A stretch of DNA of 64,000 nt from Bradyrhizobium sacchari (GCF_002068095.1 NZ_LWIG01000026.1:331344-395343); one strand, 5' to 3'; counted from the first letter of the stretch, positions 35,217 to 45,296 are shown. The notes: a model not told the origin generated them from the sequence alone. Translations and numbers: made by a program.

Positions 35217-35423
35217 ATGCAATTCGGTCGTCGGGATTTCGTGAAGGTTGCAGCGGGCGGCCCTATGCCGAGCATGTCCGCAGCGAGGTGCTGGCGCGCT
35301 GCGCGGGTGACCGACATGAGGATTGCGGGCAACACCAGACGCGGGAATTCCGACATGGATGGCGATCTCGACAATCTCAACTGGACCATGGCGCGCCAGG
35401 TCGGCGAATTGCGGGTGGCTTGA
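35217..35423 (+). pseudogene. Possible remnant of a Tat-exported protein gene
   Basis: A 68-codon frame opens MQFGRRDFVKVAAGG, which looks like the start of a twin-arginine signal, but then runs into Cys/Arg/Met-rich sequence of no coding character. It ends just before the GFA gene. A decayed transporter binding protein, truncated early, is the simplest reading; a chance frame cannot be excluded. No other feature is visible in this 236-bp gap. Confidence 0.25.
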
Positions 35424-35426
35424 ACC

Positions 35427-35819
35427 ATGATCCGGGAAGGAGGATGCCTGTGCGGCGCGGTGCGGTTCAAGGCCGAGGGCGAGCCGCTCAATGTTCGCGT
35501 CTGCCATTGCCGCACCTGCCAGAAGGCGATGGGATCGCCCTACTTCGCGCGCGCGCAGTTCGACCAGCGCGCGCTCACCGTCGAGGGCGAGACCGGGCGT
35601 TACGCGTCATCGGAGAACATCGACCGCGTGTTCTGCAAGCAGTGCGGCACACGGCTGTTCGCCTGGCGCCGCAACGGCACGCTGGCCGGCGTGGCGCTCG
35701 CGACCTTCGATGATCGCAACGCCTTCGCGCCGACCGAGCACATCTGGGTCAGCGAGAAGCTCGCCTGGGTGAAGATCGATGACGATCTGGTGCAATATCA
35801 GGGGACGATCCCGGCCTGA
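35427..35819 (+). CDS. GFA family zinc protein (glutathione-dependent formaldehyde-activating enzyme-like)
   Basis: 130 residues. All cysteine motifs of the GFA/CENP-V fold are present: GGCLCGAVRF, VCHCRTCQKAMGS and FCKQCGTRLF. The fold binds two zinc ions, and family members include the S-hydroxymethylglutathione-forming enzyme Gfa, but most act on unknown substrates. The GSPYFARAQF segment after the second motif is conserved. The gene is on the same strand as the two SDR genes with about 236 bp between them, so an operon is doubtful. Downstream it overlaps the 3' end of the opposing EamA gene by about 22 bp. Confidence 0.9.
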   Translation: MIREGGCLCGAVRFKAEGEPLNVRVCHCRTCQKAMGSPYFARAQFDQRALTVEGETGRYASSENIDRVFCKQCGTRLFAWRRNGTLAGVALATFDDRNAFAPTEHIWVSEKLAWVKIDDDLVQYQGTIPA

Positions 35820-36730
35820 CCTCGGGCCTGACCTGATGCAGGCGCACTTGCCGGCTCAGTGCGTCCGCTCGTCATCGCGATCCAGATCCCGGCAAATACC
35901 GCGACGATGCCGGCCGCCAGATTCCAGCGCAGCGGCTCGTTCAAAAGCCAGGCGCCAACCAGCGACGCGGTGATCGGATTAACGGTCACCGAGATCGCGA
36001 CCCGCGTGGGCGTCGTACGCTCCAGTGCGAAGGCCCAGAGATAGAAAGTCAGCGCCGCGCCGAAGGCACCGAGATAGAGGGCCGCCAGCCATTGCGGGGT
36101 GCCGAAGCCTGCGACCGGTGAAAAGCTGCCGTGGACATAGGAGAGCAGGATCAGGCAGACCGCCCCCGCCGCCATGCTCATCGTGGTGAAGGCGATCGGG
36201 CCGGAGCGCCGGATCAGTGGCCTCGACCAGATGCCGTAGAGCGCCATGCACAGCGCAGCCGCCATCATCAGGAGATCGCCGCGCCAGGCGCCTGACGGTG
36301 CCGTGGTGAGGTCGGAGAGCAGCGCGAGCGCAACGCCGCACGTCGCAATCACGACACCGATCGACTTGCGCCAGGTCAGGGCTTCGGCGCCGAGCGCGGC
36401 ACCGATCACGAGCGACAACAAAGGAAGCGTTGACAGGGCAAGCGCACCGCGCGCGGCCGTCGTGAAGATCAGCGACGCGTTGAACAGGATCGGGAACAAC
36501 GCGAAGAACAGAATGCCGAGTGCGGCGGCGGTGGCCCAGTCGCCTCGCTCCGGCCAGCGATCGCCGCGCAGCAGCGTCAGCGGCAGCAGTAAGACGAAGC
36601 CGATGCCGAACCGGAACGAGCCAATCGCCAGCGGATCGATGCTGCCGACGAGATAGCGCGTGGCGCCGATCGAAGTCCCACCCAGCGCGCTCGACAGCAT
36701 AGCAGCCAGAACGCCAAGAATCTCGCCCAC
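35798..36730 (-). CDS. EamA/DMT-family transporter (drug/metabolite exporter)
   Basis: 310 residues with ten membrane helices in two EamA repeats, a typical drug/metabolite superfamily layout (first repeat starts ILGVLAAMLSSALGGTSIGATRYLVG; second contains DLLMMAAALCMALYGIWSRPLI). GTG at 36730 is preferred because GGGGGAAAGC sits just upstream; ATG at 36763 lacks a ribosome site. Frames further upstream would run into the LysR gene on the other strand and are rejected. The protein probably exports an amino acid or another small metabolite. It is divergent from the LysR gene, which likely controls it. Its 3' end overlaps the end of the GFA gene (tail to tail). Confidence 0.85.
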   Translation of the reverse strand: MGEILGVLAAMLSSALGGTSIGATRYLVGSIDPLAIGSFRFGIGFVLLLPLTLLRGDRWPERGDWATAAALGILFFALFPILFNASLIFTTAARGALALSTLPLLSLVIGAALGAEALTWRKSIGVVIATCGVALALLSDLTTAPSGAWRGDLLMMAAALCMALYGIWSRPLIRRSGPIAFTTMSMAAGAVCLILLSYVHGSFSPVAGFGTPQWLAALYLGAFGAALTFYLWAFALERTTPTRVAISVTVNPITASLVGAWLLNEPLRWNLAAGIVAVFAGIWIAMTSGRTEPASAPASGQARGQAGIVP

Positions 36731-36820
36731 GCTTTCCCCCGTTGATGCCTTTGCAAGCAGCATAGGAGGCGCGCCGAAACAGGGAATGGAATTTCCGTCA
36801 TGCCAGGATAAGCTTTCGTC

Positions 36821-37663
36821 ATGAGCCCACCTGTTCTCGATCCTGATCTCCTGAAGGCGTTTGCCGCCGTCGCCGAGCATCGCTCCTTCACGCGCGCCGC
36901 CACGACGCTCAACCGGACCCAATCGGCGGTCAGCGTCCAGATCAGACGCCTGGAAGAGCGGCTCGGCACAAAACTGTTTCAGCGCGCCAGGGCCGGCATC
37001 GCGCTGACCGCAGCAGGCGATGAACTCCTCGTCTATGCGAAGCGGCTGCTCGACCTCAATGCAGAGGCCGTCGATGCACTCCGCACGCGCAAGCGCGCAG
37101 CGGTGGTCCGCCTCGGCGTGATGGACGACTACGGCACCATCGTCATTCCGCCATTGCTGGCGCAATTCGCCAAAAGCCATCCGGAGATCCGGGTTGAAAT
37201 GGAGACGGGGCTGACGGCAACGATGCCGGCACGGCTCGGCGAGGCCTATGATCTGGTCATCGCCATGCACCCGGAAGGACACCGCGATGGCGAGTTGTTG
37301 CGGCGCGAGCAGGCGGTCTGGGCCGCCGCAACGTCATATTCGGTCCGGCCGCACGACCCGTTGCCCGTTGCGCTCTATCCGCCCGGCTGCCTGTTCCGAC
37401 AATGGGCCGCGGACGCCCTCGATGCCGCCGGCCTGCCATGGCGGCTCGCCTTCGTCAGCTGCACGCTTGCGGCGGTAGAAGCCATCGCGGCGCAGGGGCT
37501 TGCGATGACGGTCGTGAAGGCCCGCACCCTGCCGCCTCGCCTGCATATCCTGTCGGACGGCCTGCCGCCGCTGCCGGGGGCGGACATCCGCCTCCACCGC
37601 GCACGCAACCTGTCGCGTGCAGGCAGCCTGCTGGCGGATCATTTACAGCTTGGGATTACGTAA
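36821..37663 (+). CDS. LysR-family transcriptional regulator
   Basis: 280 residues. The N-terminal HTH is clear (LLKAFAAVAEHRSFTRAATTLNRTQSAVSVQIRRLEERLGTKLFQR, about 8-53), followed by the linker helix and a two-lobed effector-binding domain with VVRLGVMDDYGTIVIPPLLAQFAKSHPEIRVEMETG. Most LysR proteins are about 300 residues, so this is slightly short at the C-terminus. It is divergent from the EamA gene, the standard arrangement for a LysR regulator and its target. No clear T-N11-A box was identified in the 90-bp gap. Effector unknown. Confidence 0.92.
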   Translation: MSPPVLDPDLLKAFAAVAEHRSFTRAATTLNRTQSAVSVQIRRLEERLGTKLFQRARAGIALTAAGDELLVYAKRLLDLNAEAVDALRTRKRAAVVRLGVMDDYGTIVIPPLLAQFAKSHPEIRVEMETGLTATMPARLGEAYDLVIAMHPEGHRDGELLRREQAVWAAATSYSVRPHDPLPVALYPPGCLFRQWAADALDAAGLPWRLAFVSCTLAAVEAIAAQGLAMTVVKARTLPPRLHILSDGLPPLPGADIRLHRARNLSRAGSLLADHLQLGIT

Positions 37664-37755
37664 CCGGCGCCCCATATCCTGGCCTGACGCGTTGCTGCAC
37701 GACCGGTTTGGCTGGGACGGCTGCAAGGCCGCGAGCAAACCGGGACGGACGAGCC

Positions 37756-38436
37756 GTGAACATTTCCCTTTATGACCTTTCGGTGTGGGTGCTGCCGCTG
37801 GTACTCGCCATCACCTTCCACGAGGCTGCGCACGCTTTCGTGGCCCACCGGCTCGGCGACAACACGGCCTGGCAGCTTGGCCGCGTCAGCTTCAATCCTA
37901 TCAAGCACATCGATCCCTTCGGCACCCTGATCCTGCCAGCGATGCTGCTGTTTGCGCATTCGCCGTTCCTGTTCGGCTATGCCAAGCCGGTGCCGGTGAA
38001 TTTCCGCAAGCTCAATAACCCCAGGCTCGACATGGTCTGGGTGGCGCTGGCCGGGCCCGCAACCAACATCCTGCTGGCGCTGGCGGCGGCTCTTGCCCTG
38101 CACGCCCTGCCCTTGGCGCCAGCGGGGTCGGCGCAGTGGATCTTCGACAACCTCAAGAATGCGCTGCTCATCAATGCGATCCTGGCCGTCTTCAACATGA
38201 TGCCGATCCCGCCCCTCGACGGCGGGCGCGTCGCGGTCGGGCTGCTGCCGCGCCCCCTCGCTCTGCCACTGGCCCGACTCGAGCCGTTCGGTATGCTGAT
38301 CCTGATCGGGCTGTTGATCCTGCTGCCGCTGGCGGGCTCGCAGTTCGGTCTAAATCTTGATGTTATTTCAGCAATACTGCGAACGTTGACCGGTTATGTG
38401 ATTCAGGCTGTTCTCTTCCTGACCGGCAATGCGTAG
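37756..38436 (+). CDS. Site-2 protease family (M50) membrane metalloprotease
   Basis: 226 residues with about five membrane helices. The zinc motif HEAAH is at 22-26 in the first helix, and the third ligand lies in NMMPIPPLDGGRV near 157-169, both diagnostic of M50 site-2 proteases. The short form without PDZ or CBS domains is common in bacteria. GTG at 37756 follows GGACGAGCC and begins right before the first helix; longer frames from 37402 overlap the LysR gene. It cleaves transmembrane substrates within the inner membrane. The next gene starts immediately after its stop, suggesting an operon. Confidence 0.88.
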   Translation: MNISLYDLSVWVLPLVLAITFHEAAHAFVAHRLGDNTAWQLGRVSFNPIKHIDPFGTLILPAMLLFAHSPFLFGYAKPVPVNFRKLNNPRLDMVWVALAGPATNILLALAAALALHALPLAPAGSAQWIFDNLKNALLINAILAVFNMMPIPPLDGGRVAVGLLPRPLALPLARLEPFGMLILIGLLILLPLAGSQFGLNLDVISAILRTLTGYVIQAVLFLTGNA

Positions 38437-38922
38437 TTGAACAGACCACTCCGAAGACACGCCGAAGGGCCAGAGGCCGACTTGGTCAAAGCTGCCGATA
38501 TGCTGATCGCGCGACGCGCGGACACCCGTGCCCGCGCCGATTTCGCCACCTGGAAGATGATGGCCAAGCTCAATGGGGCGTCCGCACTGCCTCCGGAGGC
38601 CCAGGAGTTCCTGGCGAGCTATCAGAACCTGCTGGCGCAGACGAGCGAGGGCGAGGCGACCGAGGCCACCATCGTCGCGATCTACAGAGCCTACTATGCC
38701 GAGATGGGTGGCGGGGGAACCCCGCCCGATGTCCGCCCGCGCCAGGCCAAGCCGGCGGCGGACAATGTTACCGCTTTCCGACGCCCGGCACCGAAGACGA
38801 AGACCACCAGCTTTTTCGGGGCTGGCACAGCCGCCGGAGCCCAGAAACGGCCGCTGCCGGTGGCGCTGATCTTCGCCTGCCTCGTCGTGGTCTATGTCGG
38901 GATCCGGTATTACTGGCGCTGA
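38437..38922 (+). CDS. Unrecognised protein with C-terminal membrane anchor
   Basis: 161 residues if the TTG at 38437 is used, directly after the previous stop; ATG at 38500 gives 140. The N-terminal part is helical and basic (LIARRADTRARADFATWKMMAKL), followed by EGEATEATIVAIYRAYYAEMGG, a low-complexity linker rich in Pro, Ala and Lys, and one C-terminal helix (LPVALIFACLVVVYVGIRYYWR). This makes it a tail-anchored inner-membrane protein. It could be a partner or substrate of the adjacent M50 protease (inference from position only). No family is recognised. The stop overlaps the opposing TonB gene by 13 bp. Confidence 0.65.
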   Translation: MNRPLRRHAEGPEADLVKAADMLIARRADTRARADFATWKMMAKLNGASALPPEAQEFLASYQNLLAQTSEGEATEATIVAIYRAYYAEMGGGGTPPDVRPRQAKPAADNVTAFRRPAPKTKTTSFFGAGTAAGAQKRPLPVALIFACLVVVYVGIRYYWR

Positions 38923-39755
38923 GCCTGAGCCGACTTCTTCTTTTTCTTCTCGTCCGGCGGCTTGAACACGATGTCGACGGTACGTTCGAACCGATCCTCG
39001 GTCAGGGCGGCCGGCGGCGTCGGGAACGGATCCGATTTGTGCACCATGGAGATCGCGGCCGCATCGTAGGCTGAGTCCCCGGACGACTGCACCACATCGA
39101 CCGACAGCACGTTGCCTCGCCGGTTCAGCGCGAAGCTCACCTTTGCCGTCTGGTTATTGGGCTCCTTGCCCTCCGGATTGACCTTATGCGCCGAAAGATG
39201 CGCGCTGATCTTCCGGTTCCAGTCGGCGGTCAGCTTCAGGAGGTCCTTGCCGATGCCGAGCACGGGCGCCATCGCCTTCTCGGCCTCGCGCGTGGCGTCC
39301 TCGAAGGTCTGCCGCTCCATGGCAACCGACTTCTGCGATGCTTCCATGGCCGGCGTTTCAACGACAGCCTGCTTGGGATCGTCCTCCTGCTCCTTCTTCG
39401 GCTTGTTTTCGGTGACGATCCGGTCGGCCTCCTCGACCTGTTGCGGCCGATCCTGAGGAAGATCCGTTTCCTTGACCTCAGCCTTTTGCTCGGGCAGCGC
39501 CGGGCGCTCCTCCTGCTCGTCGGCATCAGTCGGCCCGGGCGGCATATCGGATTCTCGGGCCGGCGGCGACGTCATCTCGACGGCGAACTCCGCACCCGCA
39601 GCTCCCAGCCCTTCGTCACCGTCATCAGCCTTCAGGTTTGCGAGCGCGAGCGCGGCCCCACCCACATGGAGCGCGACCGCAGCGATCGCGGCCAGGATCC
39701 ACAGCTTCCGTGATGGTCTGGGTTCGTGCTCGGCGCTGGACATGGCGATCCCCAT
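38910..39755 (-). CDS. tonB: TonB-family energy transducer
   Basis: 281 residues. A short cytoplasmic tail, one membrane helix (LWILAAIAAVALHVGGAALALANL, about 18-41), a long acidic and Pro/Glu/Lys-rich periplasmic spacer, and a C-terminal TonB-like domain (AKVSFALNRRGNVLSVDVVQSSGDSAYDAAAISMVHKSDPFPTPPAAL, about 200-250) are present. It couples ExbBD proton flow to outer-membrane receptors. Two consecutive copies of GGGATCGCCATG give two possible starts, 39755 and 39743, each with its own ribosome-like sequence. It is the last gene of the iron-uptake operon, a few bases after exbD. Confidence 0.85.
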   Translation of the reverse strand: MGIAMSSAEHEPRPSRKLWILAAIAAVALHVGGAALALANLKADDGDEGLGAAGAEFAVEMTSPPARESDMPPGPTDADEQEERPALPEQKAEVKETDLPQDRPQQVEEADRIVTENKPKKEQEDDPKQAVVETPAMEASQKSVAMERQTFEDATREAEKAMAPVLGIGKDLLKLTADWNRKISAHLSAHKVNPEGKEPNNQTAKVSFALNRRGNVLSVDVVQSSGDSAYDAAAISMVHKSDPFPTPPAALTEDRFERTVDIVFKPPDEKKKKKSAQAQRQ

Positions 39756-39763
39756 GGCGATCC

Positions 39764-40228
39764 CTATGGCTGCGCAGCACCTGCGGCAGGCGCTCCCGCC
39801 TGCCCGGCCGGACCTTCCAGCGCAACCAGCTTGACCCGTGAGTAGCCGCCGGAGCGCAACAGCTCCATGACGCCCATCAATTCACCATAAGGCACTGAGC
39901 GATCGGCGCGCAGGAAGACGTACTTGTCCTTGCTCATGTCGGACATTGAATCGAGGGTGGCGATCAGATCGGCCCGGTGGACGGAGTCCTCGCCGATCGC
40001 AAGCGTCAGATCGCGCTTGATGCTGAGATAGGTCGGCTTGTCCGGCTTCTTCTGCGGCGTCGCGCTCGAGGTCGGCAAATCGATCGGCAGATCGACCGTC
40101 GAGAGCGGCGCTGCAACCATGAAGATGATCAGCAGCACCAGGATGACGTCGATGAACGGCGTGACATTGATGTCATGCGTTTCCGAGAAATCGTCGTCAT
40201 CATCATTGTCTGCGAGCGAGACGGCCAT
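39764..40228 (-). CDS. exbD: ExbD biopolymer transport protein
   Basis: 154 residues, the usual ExbD length. One membrane helix ([22 protein letters not shown], about 20-41) carries the essential aspartate Asp27, followed by a small periplasmic domain with [18 protein letters not shown] and [32 protein letters not shown]. It forms the proton channel with ExbB that energises TonB. It starts 3 bp after exbB, so the pair is tightly coupled. The C-terminal tail ([15 protein letters not shown]) is an unconserved Pro/Ala segment. Confidence 0.95.
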   Translation of the reverse strand: MAVSLADNDDDDDFSETHDINVTPFIDVILVLLIIFMVAAPLSTVDLPIDLPTSSATPQKKPDKPTYLSIKRDLTLAIGEDSVHRADLIATLDSMSDMSKDKYVFLRADRSVPYGELMGVMELLRSGGYSRVKLVALEGPAGQAGAPAAGAAQP

Positions 40229-40231
40229 GGT

Positions 40232-41214
<983 letters not shown>

Positions 41215-41218
<4 letters not shown>

Positions 41219-41904
41219 ACTTCGGCCCAGTAGCGAATGAGATTGTGATAGATACCCGTCAATTTGACCGTTTCGGGATCGTCACGCCCGAGCCGTTCCA
41301 CCAGCGCCTGTATCGCGGTGTCGAGGTCAAAGATCATGCTCCGAGCTTGATCGTCCCGTATCATGCTCTGAAGCCAGAAGAAAGACGCAACCCGTGTCCC
41401 CCTTGTCACCGGCGTGACGAGATGGAGGCTGGTCGAGGGATAGAGCACGCAGTCGCCGGCTGGCAACTTGACTTCGTGCGAACCGTAGCTGTCCTCGATC
41501 ACAAGTTCGCCACCGTCGTACTCTTCCGGCTCGGCGAGGAACAGCGTAACCGACAGGTCTGTGCGGATGCGAAGGCCGGTCAGACGGTCGCCGCGGATCG
41601 CATTGTCGACATGCAGGCCGAAATGGTGGCCGCTATCTGCCGCATAGCGGTTGAACAGCGGCGGGAAAATCTGGAGCGGAACTGCCGCCGCGATGAAGCG
41701 CGGGTCTGACGTCAGCGCCGAGATGATGCGGTTGCCGAGCTTGCGCGCGACCTCGCTGTCCGGCGGCAGTTGCTCGTTGCGCTTGACCATCGCCGACTGC
41801 GCGCCCGCGGTGGAACGGCCGTCCTCCCATTCGCTGGCGTCCATGATGCGGCGGAAATCCGCCACATCATTTTTGCTGAGAACGTTTTCGATGCATGTCA
41901 GCAT
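41215..41904 (-). CDS. Fe2+/2-oxoglutarate PKHD-type hydroxylase (PiuC-like)
   Basis: 229 residues, the size of PiuC/YbiX-type dioxygenases. The iron site is seen as [10 protein letters not shown] (H-x-D, about 96-105) and the distal His in [19 protein letters not shown] (about 155-172), with an Arg that binds 2-oxoglutarate. Members sit next to catecholate siderophore receptors and are thought to act on the imported siderophore or to respond to iron. ATG at 41904 (MLTCIENV) is preferred to the longer frame, which would overlap the receptor gene. It lies 19 bp after the TonB receptor and overlaps exbB by 4 bp. Confidence 0.9.
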
Positions 41905-41923
41905 GAAACTGGTTCTTGCTCCA

Positions 41924-44476
41924 TCAGTAGCGCGCCGAGAGCACCACATAGGCGGCACGGCCCGGTGCTTCCAGCACGAAGGGCGCAGCGCTTTGGTACA
42001 GCGCGTCGTAGTAGCGCTTGTCGAAGATGTTGTTCACGAACAGCTTGACCTGCCAGTTCTTGTTGATCTTGGCTTCCGCGAACACGTCGAACCGCCAATA
42101 GCTCGGAAGCGATGTGCCCTGGTTGGCCGCGAGCAAAGTGCCGCCGTAGATCTTCGAACGGTAGACCGCCTGCCCGCCCAGTTCCCAGACATCGGTGAGC
42201 TGATATTTCGTCAGCAGGCTGAACGACTGGTGGGCGATGTTGGCGAGCGGACGGCCGACATTGGTCGGATACAGGGTCGTGTTGGCCGATGGCGCCAGCG
42301 ACTTCGTGACCTCCGACTCCATCAGCACGAGCCCGCCGAACACGCTCCATTTGTCGGTGATCTTGCCGCCGACGCCGAGATCGATGCCGCGGATGCGGTA
42401 GGCGGCACCGGCGGTGATGCAGGATATGTTGCCCGTCGTCCCGGTCGGATAGACGCATCCCAGGGGGGCGGCCGCAGTCGCACTGCCAACGTTCTGCGAC
42501 TCGCGTGCATTCTCTTTCGTCGTCTGGAATAACGCTGCGGTCAGCAGCAGATGACGATCGAAAAGCTCCCACTTGGTGCCGAGTTCGATGGCCTTGTTCT
42601 TCTCGGGGCCGAATATCTGCGTATTGCCGCCAGGAAGGGTCGGATTGAGGCCGCCATAGGCGGTGCTGGTCCCGTCGAACTCAGCGCCGACCGGATTCGC
42701 CGAGGTCGCATAAGCCACATAGACGCTGCCGTTCGGCGCCGGCTTCAAGGTCAGGCCGAGGTTGAAGTTGGGGATCAGGAATTCCGCCGACTGCTGCCCG
42801 AACGCGCCGTTCGCGGCATAGCCGGTCGACTTGATGCTGTAGTCGTCGTAGCGGAAACCGCCGTTGAGGATCACCAGATCGCGATAGTTCGCGCTGTCCA
42901 TCACGTAGCCGCTGACGGTGTCGATGCTGATCTTGGTCGGCAGGCCCGACAGCGACGGGATACCGAAGGGCAGATACGTGTTCTGGGGGAAGAAGACGCT
43001 GGTGTTGTTCGGCGAGCCGGACGGGCTCGAGGGAATGCCGGTCGCCTCCGAGGTGAGCCCAAGATATCTGTCGATCGACGATCGCTCACGATCGACCTCG
43101 ATACCCGCCAGCGCGGTATGCCTGAACCCGGCCCCGTCCTGGAACTTGTAGGTCGCCTCGGTCTGGTTGGCGAGCACATCGGTGATCTGGAAACGGCTCT
43201 GCGGGTTGGACGTCAACGTCGACGCCGAGAGCGGGTCCTTCAGCGAGGGCGATTCCGGCAGCGTCCCGATGTAGTTCTGGGTCGAACGCGAGGCGCGGAA
43301 TTTGTTGCTGACCATCAGATCGGGCGTGATCTGAACTTCCGCGTTGATCGTGCCGATGTCCTGGCCGGTCCGGAAGAAGTCGCGGTTGACGAAACCATAC
43401 CAGTTGTTGCGGTTGACGCCGAAGTCCGGGAACGGACCGCCGGCGGTCGACGTCGTGCTCGGCCGATAGTACGGCACGCCAAAATCCGGACGGCCGGTCA
43501 GCTCAGTGTGGATGTAGTTGCCGGTGACCTTGACCGTATCGGTCGGCTTCCAGCTCGTGGCGACGAAGGCGCCGTTGCGGTTGTCAGTGACGTAGTCGCG
43601 GCCAGCGACATTGGCGTCCTGGAACAGACCGCCGGCACGAACGGCGAGTGTCGGGTCGATCACCTGGTTGACATCGAGCGTGACACGCTTGGTCTGGTCG
43701 GTGCCAAACGTGGTGTCCATGTTGTAGAAGCTCTTTGCCGTCGTCGCCTGCTTGGTGACGATGTTGATCGCACCACCGGCGACACCACGGCCGGAGAAGG
43801 TCGAGCCGGGACCGCGCAGGATCTCGACCTGCTCGGTGAAGAAGTTCTCGCGCACACTGACGCCGGCATCGCGCACGCCGTCGATGAAGATGTCGTTGCG
43901 CGCGTCGAAGCCGCGGATGAAGAAGCGGTCGCCGAAGGCATTGCCGCCCTCGCCCGAGCCGAGCGTCACGCCGGCCGTGCTGAGGATCGCCTGCTTCAGC
44001 GTCGTGGCGTTCTTGTCCTCGAGCACTTCCTTGCTGAGAACCGTGATCGACTTCGGCGTATCGACGAGCTTCTCCGGAAACTTGCCGCCGGCCTGAACGT
44101 GGTCGACCTTGTAGGGCGCGGCCGGGTCGGCATAAGGATTGGCGTCGGCCGGGCCGGAGGGCGCCGCCGGAACAGCTTGCTGGGCCTGCTGCCGCTGCGC
44201 GGCGCGGCGAAGCGCGTTGCGGGCGCGGACCTGATCCGGCGTAGGCCTCGAAGCGACCGGGCGCGGACGCTGAACGGGTGCGTCGACCGTCACCGGCGGC
44301 AGGTTCGACTGCTGCGCCTCTGCGCCGCTCGACACCGATGCCGCCGCAATCAGGCTCGCCACGGCCGAGACCTTCTTGCCGGAAATGCCCGAAAACTTTT
44401 CGTCCACCGGATTGAATGCTGCCACCGAACGCAACGACTTCGGTGCGACCACCTGCCCCATTACACCACGCCCCAT
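41924..44476 (-). CDS. TonB-dependent catecholate siderophore receptor (Fiu-type)
   Basis: 850 residues. An unusually long N-terminus (about 55) precedes a signal-like stretch ([20 protein letters not shown]); then come the TonB-box region, a plug domain ([41 protein letters not shown]) and a 22-strand barrel ending VVLSARY with a C-terminal aromatic residue. The plug sequence and the adjacent PKHD hydroxylase match Fiu-type receptors for monomeric catechol siderophores. Starts at 44476 or 44461 (MGQVVAP). It is the first gene of the iron operon, read leftward from a region with three TTCTAAA iron-box half sites. Ligand inferred from family only. Confidence 0.93.
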   Translation of the reverse strand: MGRGVMGQVVAPKSLRSVAAFNPVDEKFSGISGKKVSAVASLIAAASVSSGAEAQQSNLPPVTVDAPVQRPRPVASRPTPDQVRARNALRRAAQRQQAQQAVPAAPSGPADANPYADPAAPYKVDHVQAGGKFPEKLVDTPKSITVLSKEVLEDKNATTLKQAILSTAGVTLGSGEGGNAFGDRFFIRGFDARNDIFIDGVRDAGVSVRENFFTEQVEILRGPGSTFSGRGVAGGAINIVTKQATTAKSFYNMDTTFGTDQTKRVTLDVNQVIDPTLAVRAGGLFQDANVAGRDYVTDNRNGAFVATSWKPTDTVKVTGNYIHTELTGRPDFGVPYYRPSTTSTAGGPFPDFGVNRNNWYGFVNRDFFRTGQDIGTINAEVQITPDLMVSNKFRASRSTQNYIGTLPESPSLKDPLSASTLTSNPQSRFQITDVLANQTEATYKFQDGAGFRHTALAGIEVDRERSSIDRYLGLTSEATGIPSSPSGSPNNTSVFFPQNTYLPFGIPSLSGLPTKISIDTVSGYVMDSANYRDLVILNGGFRYDDYSIKSTGYAANGAFGQQSAEFLIPNFNLGLTLKPAPNGSVYVAYATSANPVGAEFDGTSTAYGGLNPTLPGGNTQIFGPEKNKAIELGTKWELFDRHLLLTAALFQTTKENARESQNVGSATAAAPLGCVYPTGTTGNISCITAGAAYRIRGIDLGVGGKITDKWSVFGGLVLMESEVTKSLAPSANTTLYPTNVGRPLANIAHQSFSLLTKYQLTDVWELGGQAVYRSKIYGGTLLAANQGTSLPSYWRFDVFAEAKINKNWQVKLFVNNIFDKRYYDALYQSAAPFVLEAPGRAAYVVLSARY

Positions 44477-44581
44477 CTTCTTGTTCGCTCACTCACGTCG
44501 ACGAGCGATTGGGCTGTTGGTATCGGCGGCAAAATAGTGGGTCAATGCGCGCAAGCCGCGAGAACCCTTGAATAAGTCCAG

Positions 44582-44643
44582 ATCAAAACGATTCTAAATT
44601 TCAGTTTGAAACGGTTCTAAAGATAGATTGGACTCGTTCTAAA
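44582..44643. promoter_or_regulatory. Irr/ICE-like iron-box cluster upstream of the siderophore operon
   Basis: TTCTAAA occurs three times, at 44592-44598, 44615-44621 and 44637-44643, spaced 23 and 22 bases, i.e. about two helical turns. The middle one forms TTTGAAA-CGG-TTCTAAA, close to the alphaproteobacterial iron-control element type TTTAGAA-N3-TTCTAAA bound by Irr. The receptor start is about 110 bp away. Confidence 0.6.
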
Positions 44644-44688
44644 ACGCGCACGAAAAATACCGCGAAATCGGCGATCATGCTCACTGCA

Positions 44689-44940
44689 TCACTCGCTGCT
44701 CGGCGGCTTCATCAGCGAGAACAATTCGTCGACGGTTTTCTGCGCGACGGCCCGCACACGATCGGTGCTCTCCATGCCGGCGATGTTGACGCCATTGACC
44801 ACGGCCTTGATCTCATCGCGGAAGTCGGTGAGGAAGCGCAAGGGATCGCGCTGCTCGTTGGCGACGCGCGCGATCAATCCCGTGATCAAAATCTGGCACG
44901 CGATCAGCTTGCCGTTCAATTCGTCCATCCTGCGCTCCAT
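44689..44940 (-). CDS. Small helical protein with upstream iron box, unrecognised
   Basis: 83 residues: MERRMDELNGKLIACQILITGLIARVANEQRDPLRFLTDFRDEIK-like sequence with amphipathic helices (about 8-30 and 33-50) and a Ser/Pro tail. No family is recognised; no signal peptide or firm membrane segment. ATG at 44940 follows an in-frame longer reading back to 44982. It is on the same strand as the siderophore receptor, 212 bp upstream of it, with an ICE-like box (45003-45019) 60 bp before its own start. It may be an iron-regulated accessory protein (inference). Confidence 0.6.
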   Translation of the reverse strand: MERRMDELNGKLIACQILITGLIARVANEQRDPLRFLTDFRDEIKAVVNGVNIAGMESTDRVRAVAQKTVDELFSLMKPPSSE

Positions 44941-45002
44941 GTGTGGCGGCGCCGATATGGACGATGCCGATTTTCCTGACAACCGAAACGGGACCGGAGC
45001 GA

Positions 45003-45019
45003 TTTAGAACCGTTCTTGC
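45003..45019. promoter_or_regulatory. ICE-like iron box upstream of the small helical gene
   Basis: TTTAGAA-CCG-TTCTTGC matches the Irr-box left arm exactly and four bases of the right arm, with the correct 3-bp spacer. It is 63 bp upstream of the small gene (leftward) and about 300 bp before the RND adaptor (rightward). Confidence 0.55.
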
Positions 45020-45219
45020 AAAGCGCACGTTCCCGGGGGCTGACCGGTGTGTTTCGCCAGTCGCGCCGCGCGCCGCCACAGCCTCTGCGAGCACTGCCTT
45101 ATTTTTACGCGCCGATCGCCCAAAGCGGGAAAATGCAGCACTGCACACCGGCGCGCCAGCGAGTTGCCCAGGCAGTGCAAAGCTTTCCAATTGTTTAGAT
45201 TTCTCAGCCGATAGTGCTG

Positions 45220-45248
45220 TTTACACTGGAACTTGGCGTGTATTATAC
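45220..45248 (+). promoter_or_regulatory. Sigma70-like promoter for the RND efflux operon
   Basis: TTTACA (45220-45225, five of six to TTGACA) is followed 15 bases later by TATTAT (45241-45246) or 17 bases later by TTATAC. It points at the adaptor gene 70 bp downstream. This is a pattern match only. Confidence 0.4.
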
Positions 45249-45270
45249 AAACGCGCTGGAACTCAATGAT

Positions 45271-45296
45271 TGCCCCAAAATTCGTAATTTAGGGCA
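45271..45296. promoter_or_regulatory. Dyad just upstream of the RND adaptor start
   Basis: TGCCC-C-AAAATTCGTAATTT-A-GGGCA has matched outer arms TGCCC/GGGCA and inner AAA/TTT pairs. It lies downstream of the candidate promoter and 21 bp before the start codon, a suitable place for a repressor or a translational hairpin. Confidence 0.35.

Noticed and set aside
36731..37282. Upstream extension of the EamA frame
   Set aside because: It would lie antisense to the LysR gene; a GTG with a good ribosome site at 36730 explains the start.
42551..44575. 674-codon plus-strand frame
   Set aside because: Antisense to the TonB-dependent receptor.
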